This document shows positions 20,594 to 31,600 of a stretch of DNA of 37,682 bases, piece after piece. Source of the stretch: Phoronis australis (taxonomy: Eukaryota; Phoronida; Phoronidae); the NCBI GenBank assembly GCA_002633005.1, contig NMRA01000313.1, positions 355,657 to 393,338 on the forward strand, given 5' to 3'. The translations under genes and the position numbers were made by a program. Numbering within the stretch: position 1 is the stretch's first letter; the number at the start of each line of letters is the position of its first letter. The notes below the pieces were generated by a model. The model did not search any database. It saw only the letters and a program-made list of their open reading frames with translations, and was not told the origin of the DNA.

Positions 20594-20751
20594 CGTTCAG
20601 TAACGCTTGGACCTCGCTAAAACGCAAGACTTCGCGAGATTACGAGAGATATTGCCGTGCATTTTAAATAAGAACACGTGACTGACCAGGTTTTAGCTAG
20701 GTCCTAGCTACTGAACGCACGCCAGCTGTGTCGTTGTCGAGTATCTACGGT
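20594..20751. mobile_element. MITE-like element, family copy C
   Basis: The segment CGTTCAGTAACGCTTGGACC at 20594 reappears inverted and diverged near 20690-20735 (CGTTCAGTAGCTAGGACC on the minus strand). The interior ACCTCGCTAAAACGCAAGAC, TTCGCGAGAT and the TGCATTTTAAATAAGAACACGTGAC-like stretch align with copy B. The far end (tctacgg, 20745-20751) matches the CCGTAGA terminus of copy A. Confidence 0.55.
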
Positions 20752-20770
20752 AAAAACGTTAGTGACAAGT

Positions 20771-20980
20771 AACTGTCTTATTGCCCGCGAACATTCGTAA
20801 CAACTAAACAATATCCCGGGTGACGCAAAATTTGGAAATGAACAAATTGTTACACTGGCCTACTAAATACGAACACATAGCTGTTTAAAATAGATTTTTC
20901 CCCTCTTGTGGCGTTAGGCGCTTTTGAAATATAAGTATCTGCCTTATTACCTGTGAACAGTAGTAACAACTAAACAATAT
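20771..20980. repeat. Direct repeat pair, about 44 bp
   Basis: 20771-20814 and 20937-20980 share the order CTTATT..C..GAACA..GTAACAACTAAACAATAT; the last 18 bases are identical. They flank a 122-bp spacer. Confidence 0.75.
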
Positions 20981-21037
20981 GGCGTCTCCCAGTGTCACCC
21001 GTTCGGGTTTTGTTGCAAACGTGGTCGCTGTTTGTTG

Positions 21038-21203
21038 TCACGAGGCGTAGCGAACGATGTCCATCACATTTCCATAATGTATGTCGTTTTGGTTGCGTTT
21101 AGCACCTGAAATCAATGTGCTTAAAACATCCACGAAGTCCTCAGTCATACACAGACTGTGGTCGATGTCAACAAACACAGCCTGTCCCTGGCCCGGCCTG
21201 AGG
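21038..21203 (-). CDS. Unassigned coding-like segment, possible last exon
   Basis: The minus strand is open from an AG at 21204-21205 to TGA at 21038, about 54 codons with balanced composition, beginning LRPGQGQAVFVDIDHSLC. AVFVD is reminiscent of the alpha-tubulin exon 2 end (AVFVDLEP), but similarity stops there. The upstream acceptor has a poor pyrimidine tract and I see no companion exon. Could be a gene fragment, a decayed copy, or chance. Confidence 0.2.
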
Positions 21204-22551
21204 CTGAGCACTCACTCAGTCAGTGACTCAGTCTCTTTGCTCAGGCTCTGTGACTTCAGAAATCATATTTTCCTGAGTGTGGAAAGAGAATGGATGAAAA
21301 ATTTGGAACCTTTTCCGAACTATGATGCCACATGTTGCTATTTTGTTGAGCATTTTTGATGTTCAGTAACATTTTGCTGGAATTTGCACATCCATCAAGT
21401 ACACTGGAAGAGTTGCTGCAATTTACCCCTAACCCTGGCTAAACTATAGCGCTCAAATGTAGATGAATACCTTTGGAGGCAGTTTGAGTCTTTTAATTTT
21501 TCAAACTTGAACAAATACTCTCGCAGTCAACATTTTTCCAAATAGCCCTTAATTTCGTTGGCAAAAGACTGAATGCCATTACAGTCAGTGTGCTTGAGGT
21601 CAAACAGAAACGTGTAGCGGGTTATGGGAAGTCACCTGTCTGCCAACCATGCCAAGAGGTGGCAGCACAGACTGGGGACTTGTCTATTCTACACGTTGCT
21701 AGTGTGGTTTGTTATCAGGGTACCCATCAGATTATCGTCTTGACCACAGTAACAATGTATCGTGAATTAATTTCCGGTACTGGCCTTTATTTTGGTAACA
21801 CTAGAAACCAAGAGCTTGACACCTAACCTAATTCAAGTGTTGAAAGCGGCCTATACACCTTGGCTGGACCTTGTAGCATTTGAGATTGGTCTAAGAAGTC
21901 AGTTGGTGTTGAAATGGGTCAAAAGTGGATTGTGCCTGAATTATCTTATCAGTTTGTGCGTAACTGAATTTTCCCAAGTGATGACAATCTCACTGATAAT
22001 TGCTAAGATTTAATACCTAAATATATCATCTTGGAATTAAATTAACTCCGGGGGATACTTGTTAATGATCCTTTTGGTTCATGCAAGTATTTTAAAATAG
22101 AAACTTTACAAATTTTACTGACATTTTTTTCAAAGATAAGCGCAAGATATAAAAGAGGTCTTAAGATACCTCTCTTAATGGAAGTTTCCGTTTCTTAATT
22201 GTTTTGTTTGGAATACAAGAGCACTTCATGTCGAGTTGTAAGATTTTTGTGGAATGCTTGAAAATTATTTTTTATTCAAAACTTATTTTAATGAATACAG
22301 GAGTCAAGTTAATTTCTCTTTCTCATTATGTATTACTGATACTACTTTACTAGTACTGGTCATCCATTGCACACTCAAAATATAAAAATTTGCATTTCAC
22401 AATTTTGATATTCACTGCCCCCCATATTTGCCAAAAGTATCTATGTTGAGCCTTAAACTAAGTAGATTATTTTGTTTTCTTGTCCATATCAAAACGAAAC
22501 AACCAAGACTGTCTTCTCTGCCAATTTAGACGTACTTATTAACAGTTGACC
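21204..22551. other. Upstream region of the CCDC78-like gene
   Basis: No clear gene. The CCDC78-like transcription start should lie here. TTATTAACAG at 22535-22544, nine bases before the ATG, could be an acceptor for a 5'UTR intron; no TATA box or X-box was found. Confidence 0.35.
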
Positions 22552-22667
22552 ATGAATGTTGATGTTGTCGGTCGTATACGACCTTCATACGGATCTGGAC
22601 CTCTCCATGGTCTTCATATAGACAGCCATCACCGTATCACCAGCCGCTCAGGAGGTAACCACTTCAG
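22552..22667 (+). CDS. CCDC78: CCDC78-like coding exon 1
   Basis: Start codon in context gaccATGa, residues 1-38 plus two bases, donor GTAGGC. VVGRIRP matches the first beta strand of kinesin motors (V.VRVRP). Confidence 0.8.
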
Positions 22668-25600
22668 GTAGGCAGATTCACATATTTCAGAGAACCTGAT
22701 TTGGGAACGTGTGCCACGCTAGTTTATTCGCATTTCCTTGCATGTGGGATGGGAAAGGAGGTCAGTTTCTGTAGTACAGGTTATGAACTCTTGTTCCCGG
22801 CCCTCAAATCCTGTGTTTCCTGAGCATTCGAGGCACACTACTGGTAGATTGCCGCCGATTTGTGTACCTCATCCGTGGTTCATTACAGAAAGCCATAAAC
22901 TGTTTTTAAGCTGTACTTGGCTAAGCTGGATGGGGTGATTGGTTTTTACCACTTTTCAGTTTTATGATGGCTGTTGGCAGTGTGGAGTGACCGTGTGAGT
23001 ATTGGGCTAACTGTCTCTCTCTCTTCTTGTATTGTCAGTTGCTGGACTTGAGGCAGCTAAAAATTAAATGTGACATTTTTGTATTTTGAATCAATAGAAT
23101 TTGCGATCTTTGATCTGGGGTCTATGGCAAAATCTCAAAATCCGCATGTAACAATCGCAATTTTTCTGGGTACCCTTGTTTAGTTTTTTGTAATTGTTAG
23201 AGTATGCTAGGACACGGGGGTTTCGGAAATTTTGTTCCCAGATCAAAGATCATGGTTCGTTTCGATGCATAAAATACAAGAAGTCTGGTTCGATTTGAAT
23301 TTTAGCCATCTTACTCGCTTAATTCAGGCCCACTAACGTTTACTAGTTGCTGGAGCAGAGTTTGGCGAGTGTTTGAATGGGAATGGATGTAGTGTGAAAT
23401 TTTTTAAAATAATTGAATGGGAGTCTCTGTATTCAGTGTATGGCACTGTAACTGTACAGACAACAAAGTTTTAATCATAATATTTTTGTTAGAAATACTG
23501 TATCAGTAAAAATGTCTTGTGTGTTCTTTTTAATGTTTAGTCTAGTATTCATCTGTTTGTAGTTTTTCAAATTGTAATTTTTGTGGTGGCAAAGTAAACA
23601 GAATCTTAAAGCGTCTATTTCTGACATTGATTTATGTAAAACCTTGAAAGCTGTCAAATTTTAAATTTGTTCTAGTTTCACCAGTTTCAGCTTCTTCCAT
23701 TTTCATGTTGTAACTAAGTGCAGTCTGAAGTGTTGCAGGAAATGAATATTTTCCGTCTCGTATGAGTATTCTGAATTATCTTCATGACGTATTTCTCAGC
23801 CTTACCATGCAGACTAATTGACTTTTTGAAACTGCCAGACAGTACCGTACACTTTGTCTCTGATCTCCTCTAGCAGATTTCTAGCGATGAACATAAAGCT
23901 ATAGTAGTACATAGATATGACATTTTGACTAGTGTTTCAGGATGTCTATCATGTATTGATTAATTAATTTTCAAGAAGCACCTGGCCACAAAAGGCACTG
24001 TTGTAAAATCAAATCAACTGAAAACAGCAGCCTATAGGGGTTGATGGCTGTAATATGATGGCTGTCTGTCTAGTTTGGCATTGATAATGAACGTTATACA
24101 CTTGTTAAGATTTGTTCTTTTATGACCCAGATTTAAAGATTGTATAAACAATGGATTTTGAAAGTCGGTTGTGTGCGAGTTGTTATCCATTGTCTGCTTT
24201 GATAGTAAACCCATGGATTCTATTAAATATCAACTTTTGATTTAGGTCTTTTTTGAAATTCGACTCATTGTGTTCCTTACTCAGGTTAGAATTGAGATTT
24301 GATTAGAAATAATGTGTTGGCTTGAGAAGAACTCAGGACAGGTTCATTGCTTCAGACATCGTCCAATTAAGTTACTATTCACCTCAGGTTAGTTTCAGAA
24401 GCCAATCAGGAGAATTCAAGAAAAATTATTGAGTAACCAGTTCAATTTAAAGCCTATCATCAACGTTAACAAATTTAATTTTTTCCTACAGTATGTTAAG
24501 AGCATTGCTCTGAGCTCACTAGGTCCATAAACTGACAAATGTAACTGTTAGCCGAGAGAATCACCTTTTAATTCAAAAAGCTACAAATAACACCTTCACC
24601 CAATGGTGTTCTATTCAGACCCTATTCAATACAACTGTTATCGGCCTTTTGTTGTTTGTGCTGGGATCTCGCGGTGACGCAATATGGTACGAAAAGGCAG
24701 CTTCATCTATCATTTGACGTGCCTACACTTCCGTGATTAAACTCGCGTTTTCTTATCTTGCTAGGGCTTTGCTATAACTTCCTGGTTAACCCAATAAACT
24801 TAAATTACAAAATTCCATTGAAATTAGGCTTTAACAAGTAGTGCTGTCCACATACAGACTTTACCCTAAAACAAGTTACTCCTGGAATGACTTGTCGTTA
24901 GGTTTAAGGGTTGTGTGTACGCTGTTTAAACTAGTGCAACTTACCCCACCTGTGACAACTTACTACACCTTATCGAGGTGGGGTAATTTGTTCTAGGGTA
25001 ACTTGCGCCACTTCTAATTCTTGTGTAGCTGCAAATGTGGGGCAAGGTGGAAGTAATTATCCTTCTTTACATACCGACGGGTCTTCTTTTGTGCATCGTA
25101 TTGCATCGACTGTTCATTGTTATGCTCAAAGCGACGACTTCCGCCTTGCACTAGTTATCGGATATTTATGTAGTGACGCTCCACTTAAAGTGGTACAAGT
25201 TCCACGAGTGCAAGTTGTTCTAGGGTAGGGCCTAAGTCTGTCTATGGACGGGATTAAAGAATTAGCAGAATGACATTAGCTTGGAGAAGCATTAATACAC
25301 CTGTGAAGGCCGGTATCTAGGCCTGGGGTCTAATCATTTGTTGGTGGTATATGTGGGTTAATGTGTTATCCTATTTTGTACTCGATGACCCCAAGATTAA
25401 AGCTATAAGTTTGAGTTTTTACTTGAAATCTTGAGTTTGTTGCTCAAATCTACTGTAGGGGTCATCAAGTGAAAATTTAGGCTACACTCTCGTTTGCATT
25501 ATCCGTAACATACTCAAGCGCTGACTAATAGATAATGATCTTGAGTTCGTGGGGCAATTGGTTCCTAAACATCCGGTGACTTCTCTAAATGGGAGATGCG

Positions 25601-28600
25601 TAATTAAGTCATTCCTAATTTGAGTAAGGTACGTTTTATGAGTTTAATTTTATAAACGAACTAAATCAGAAGTTGGTTTTCACCACGAGTTTATCGTTCA
25701 TTTTATTGTAATGTGTTTATGTTGGTCCCAGTTCAAAGAATCCATTTAATTCAAAATTTTTGCTGGAACAAATTCTGTTGCGCATATGGTCTCCAATAGT
25801 GACACCTATTGGTCACAAAGTGCAGTATCAGTATATTGTTCCTTAAGGAATTTTCATTTCTAAGTTTTGCCATTCAGTGAAGGGTACGGTAATTTTTGCT
25901 CGTCTTATGATTGATGCGACACTGCATCTGAATGCAGTTGGGCTCTCAGCAACATTATGAAAAAGAGGCTACATACTCTTAGAGAGCAACAGTTATTTTT
26001 TCTCCAATATTCTGCATGCAGTGTTTTTTCATGAAAACCTGTCAACATTATAGTACACGAAATTTTCATTTCCGTCATTTCCTTTTGAGGAATGGTGCCT
26101 GGGCTGAAACTGTAAGTTACATTTTGTGCATTGCAGCTTCCAGAGCTTATACAGGGGAGATAACAACACATATGAACTCTACAAGTCTTCTCTCCATTCC
26201 CTGTTGGAGTTGTTTGTCAGTGGATACAATGTGTGTACTCTCGTTGCTGGCGAAAGTGGGTCTGGCAAGTCACACCTGGTCGCGGGCGACTCGGCAAGTT
26301 CATCTGGCATCGTGCCCGTGATTTTAGACCACTTGTTTGCTAAAATTGCTGAAGGTACGTGCTTTTGAATTCTCCAAGTCAGTCTGGCAATGTTTTTAAA
26401 AGTTACCGACGTTCAAATGTTGGTAGACCAGTTAAAAATGATGAGTCTTATAAAAATGCTGAACCCAGAAAAATCAGGAACCTCAACTGGGAATCGAACC
26501 GCAGGTCTCTTGATTGCCAGTCTAGTGCTCTTACCACTTCAGCTACTGAGGACCCGATGTCTGTGCTATTACTGTTTGCGGCCAGCTGTTGTCATACATC
26601 CCATGAGAGGCGTTTCGCATTTTCCACATGAGATTTGGACATGGAATTATATAGTCAGCAATTTACCAGTATGTGTTTACCAGTATGTGTTAATTAGATA
26701 TAGCAAATATATAGACGCTGAGGTTGGCCAATAGTGAGATACATCAAATAATTGCACTAGCTCAGTGGTAAGAGCACTAGACTGGCATTCTAGAGACCTG
26801 TGGTTCGATTCCCAGTTGGGTTTCCTGATTTTTCTGTGTTTATTTGATATTTATGCTCGGAATATGTCCCGAAAATAATAGGTGCGTCGCAAGCTCCGTT
26901 TCCAGAGATACAAAGGAGACCGTGTATAGGCGATATAAGGTCATTTATTATGACTGATAAGGTACAGAAATATGAGTGTACAAATAACATAAAGATAAAA
27001 TAATAATTTCTGGAAAGATGGGCAATAAAAAGCGCCACGAGAGATGTTGAAGACATCTCATGCCCATGCTGGGGGCTGCAACTCCAAAGGCAGAATGTGA
27101 ATTCACTATTTTAGAATGTGGTTCTTAGAATCGACCTGTCATTTCTAAAACGAGGCTAATGCATATTCCTACCTCCTGGACAAAGGATATTTCTATCCGG
27201 TTCAGTCTTATTGGTCAATTTTTGAGTCTAATGTTGAGACCGGAGATTAGATCCCAGTCTCAAAGCTGGGTGGCGTTAATTAAAATATTTAAGTTTGATT
27301 CTTGATTTCAACTGCGTTGGTCAACACTATCGACGTGAAGCCTGATAGTGTTGGATCATGATGGTGTTGGATCATGATGGTGTTGGATCATGATGGTGTT
27401 GGATCATGATGGTGTTGGATCATGATGGTGTTGGATCATTGATGGTGTTGGATCATTGATGGTGTTGGATCATGATGGTGTTGGATCATGATGGTGTCGG
27501 ATCATTGATGGTGTTGGATCATTGATGGTGTTGGATCATTGATGGTGTTGGATCATTGATGGTGTTGGATCATTGATGGTGCTGGATAATGATGGTGTTG
27601 GATCATGATGGTGTTGGATCATGATGGTGTTGGATCACTGATACTATTCAGCGTTTAACTTTTAATGTATGCAGGTCAGCAACAGACACCACTCCTTAGA
27701 TATTACAAGTGGGTTCTCTTTTGAGATGCTGCAAAGCAAATTGACTAGTTTCATAACAACAATCAATTCCACCTGTTTCCCAAATTCTGCTCTCCTCTTT
27801 TGCGAAGGTAGAAAAATGCATAGTATGATCGACCTAGTTTTTGGTAGGCTGCTAATATACTTCCGAGGTGAGAGGAACAAGTGAACAATTTATCATGCCC
27901 CACTCAGTCTTTCGAATGTTTTATGTGCGTGTTGTAATCCGTGTTACACTAAAATTTAAGTGGCATTACAATGTTCGATTCGTCAACCACGAATTAAGTT
28001 GCCACATACAAAATGTTTGTTGCTAAGCGTGCAGGACACTCTTAATTTTCCTTTTGACTAAAAAACTAAAAGAAAACGCCCTTCGGGCAGTTTTGGGTAG
28101 ATCAACAGATATTTGTTGAGTTTGCCGGTTCTTTATTCCATCTGTTGCAGCTGTGCAGCCACCACAAAATGGCAACCCCTATATGGTGTTTCCTTGTTTT
28201 AGAGACTTCAGTTTCCATTTGGTGACCTGGAAACTTTCCCAGGTCACATTTGGTGAGTTGATGTCGAGTGTCATGCCCTACATTAGAATGACTTATGCAT
28301 GTTATGGTACTTCAAACTAATTTTGATGAAAAACAATGATTAACATTGGGAACAGTGGGATGAATGGCCTACAGAAGCACAGCGTTGTGGGTATATACTG
28401 CTGAATGACAGAGTGCATTGTGGTATTTTGGAAGTGGCTATTTCAGCTCTCAGTCAGCAAGACATGATTGTTGATTTATGATGTTATCTAGTGGAAAAGT
28501 TTAGCATGTCACTCATTGTAACTTTAAAGGAGCATGCCACCCAAAAAACAACCTATTTTGTATCAATTTACATCGAGTAGTTCTACTCGATAACGGCACG

Positions 28601-31600
28601 TTCGGTTGCGTTACCTGACACCTGACGGCAGACGGAGGTGTTGAAATTATCCAATGACATCATTAGTTTCATACGCAGTCTGTTCAGCAGTTCACAACAC
28701 GGGTTATTAGTGTCAGCTTATCACTTGAAGTCATCGCTTAACACCAATAAATCATCAAACTTCAATGTAAAACCCTTAAAAATACACTAAGTTCTTATAC
28801 AAACGTGTTGTTTGATTTCACTTTTACGTATTTATTTGGACACACCGTAGCCTACAAAGTTCGGCAGGCCAATTTACCAATTGGTTCGAAGCTCGAGTTT
28901 GGGGTCTGTGTGGAGATAAATTCGAAGTATTCTTCCGTGAAATACAGACAGGAGAACCTAGATTTGTGTTGTTTAGACTTGTGATTTTTTGAGTTCTAAA
29001 CGCTTGTTATCCCGGCCAGTGGCTCGGAACCCGATCAGACCCATCGCGGCCGGACTGAAGACATCACGAACATAAACCAGCCAAAGTTGGAAATTAAACT
29101 TCCAGTCAAGAAAATACTAGACTAGTGAGCCAAAGAAGTTATGTGCACTTGATTATGTTGGTGAATTAGCCACGAAACTGCAAATCTACTTACTCGTCAG
29201 CTGCCACGAATTCAGGTTCCCCTTTGACCCGTCAGTGCAGAAGTTGTACATTTGACAATCATTATTTGAATAATGTATATATAAATAAGGATTCCCGTAA
29301 CACCTGGCCGTGGGATAGAAAATCGAGTTATTGTTTCACAGTTCCTGTCAGCAAACACTGAATTAGCATGCGCTCACATGGCCTTAGTTGGTGCCCGGTC
29401 AATTACCTTTATTGCATATGAATCCGGTAACGCAGCGATTTATTCATTGCTGGCTTCTCAAAACATTTGCACTCATGAGTACTCCAATTAGGCATTACAA
29501 ATTGTATCTAATGAGACAGCCTTTGTTTCAGTTTGATATAAGCATTGGTTAGGGCTGGAATATTTCATTTTGAAACAGAATGCACAACGTCAACAGAATA
29601 CGAGAGTTCATCCACCGAAGACTTTGCAGGTGGATCGTTAAGTTTCACAAGCTATCAGTTCGAACCGGAATAAATTGATCAAGAAATACTAGAGAGGCGC
29701 CGTGAACATGCACAGACAACGGAACGTATGGATAGTTCTTTGGTATTCTGGCATTCGTCAGACTCACTGTCAACGACTGCCGGCCACATCGGACACGGAG
29801 ATGTTTTACGGCCTCATACTTGTTATTTACAGTGTACTTTTCATTCTTCACTACCGCGAGCCACTTCCTAAGCATTTTGGGCTCTCGAGGAAGTAAAAAA
29901 CGATATATCTGCTTTCTTCGCAGCTTCATAGTTTGGACAAGCGGGATGCACAGCAATATAGTGGCATTCACTCTGTAGATGAACCATTGACATCGCTGCA
30001 ACACTTCTCACCTTCCTCACAGGTTAACGCGACACCTCTTGGCAAGGTGAGGTCGACTGCGTAAGAGGCAATGTGGATATAGACCGATTCAGATGGAAAA
30101 AAAGACTAATTAAATTGGGTGGCATTCTCTTTAAAGGTGACAAAATGAAATTTTGTAATAAAAGTGAATTTATCTGTTAATAGAGGAACAGTCCCTTGGC
30201 TCCCTGGCTTATAACCAGGACAGCAGGGTTACACTACAGATGTATGAAGTATATAACGAGACAGTACGAGATCTTCTCCAGCCTGGAAGGGGGCGCTCTA
30301 CTGACTACCTGGAGTTGGATGAGAATCCTGACAAAGGAGTTTTTGTTCAGGTGATACTTCAGTCTATAACTTCCGTTGCATTCTGGGAAGACTGAGTCTT
30401 TGCTGTCATCACACCCACTGTCAGGGTTATTGTCATAATCTTAAAGCTTTTGAGTCTAAACTCGAAATCTTCCATTATAGATCTCGAGTTAGACTACTAG
30501 CTTGAATTTAGGGGTCAATCAAGTTCAAATTCGAACTAGAAATTCACGTGGCTAAACCATAACTTGCTCGAAAATACAGTACTAGAAGCTTATCTTGATT
30601 TCAGAGAATAGAGAATAGTTTAGCGTAATTTGAAGTTGAGAGATTAGACCGCGGGTCATGGTTCGATTGTGACATTTGTTCAAACCCATGTACAGGAGAC
30701 AGTGTGACTCAGTGGTTAGAGCTCCGGACTCCTGTTTGGGAGACCCGGGTTCAAATCCTGGCTTGACTGGCAGACAATTGAGCATTGCACAAAGGTGTCT
30801 CCTATTCCTCTGAGCGCGGTCTTACTTGTGAACGTGTGCAAGGGAGTGAATGAGAACCTGGATATAATGCAAAAGCGATTTCTGGGGCTGTGCTCATATT
30901 AAAAGTTGGGCTCTGAAAATGTAAATACAGTTACTGTGTTAACTGAATACATTACTGCTCACTGGTCATCTTTTCATGTTTTTTAATGTTTGATTCTGAA
31001 AATTGCGTGTTTTAAATAAACAAATTGGAATTGAAATCTTAATTTCAGGGTGGTGAAAGTGTGTCGTTCAAGAATTCTGCTGATGCCACTCGCACATTCC
31101 GCCAAGCATTTAGCCGGCGAGTCAACAGCACCACAGACTTCGGACCCGCACGGAATCACTCGACTGTTATTATTTATATTGACCTCACCCTGGTATGTAA
31201 ACTTACCAGAATCTTTTGCATAATCGCTGGTTTTAATCGGTTGAAATTTTTAAATTGGGTGCAGAACTAAGCAGTCCAAAAAGTGGAGACCAGTTTCAAA
31301 TAATGAAAGGTGACCTAAATAGAAACTTAAAGTCCTTCTTGCAAACTGACCATGTGGTTCCAGTATCCGAAAATACTTACCACATAAATTCTTATTTTCG
31401 ACACCCTTTCTTTATATTCTTTTCGCCTTTCTTGCCAAAAGCGATTTTTTAACAGTATTTGACCCTTCTCTCTGAGCGTGTGATTACCGGTTGTCATCGG
31501 TTATTTCCGTACCGACATTTACGGCTCATCAGTTCTGGAACTTGTCCTGAACGCCGCCATTTTTTCCTTGTAACTGAATGTGCTATGGCTTGCTTCATTA

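Larger units (their letters stand above)
22668..26136 (+). other. CCDC78-like intron 1
   Basis: 3.5 kb. Holds a 15-bp inverted repeat pair (23105-23251), a dispersed repeat copy (24230-24465) and two foldback elements (24850-25247, 25380-25476). No nested gene seen. Confidence 0.85.
26355..30183 (+). other. CCDC78-like intron 2
   Basis: 3.8 kb and repeat-laden: two tRNA-SINEs, the minisatellite and the Kolobok-like element. An open frame after an AG at 27669-27884 was not taken as an exon because exon 2 joins exon 3 in perfect phase and the motor sequence is continuous. Confidence 0.85.

Noticed and set aside
27344-27639. Regular repeat array considered as CRISPR
   Set aside because: Units are contiguous with no unique spacers; a minisatellite in a eukaryotic intron.
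27669-27884. Open frame after an AG, considered as an extra exon of the CCDC78-like gene
   Set aside because: Including it breaks the motor sequence; exon 2 (26354) and exon 3 (30184) join in phase and give continuous kinesin-like sequence.
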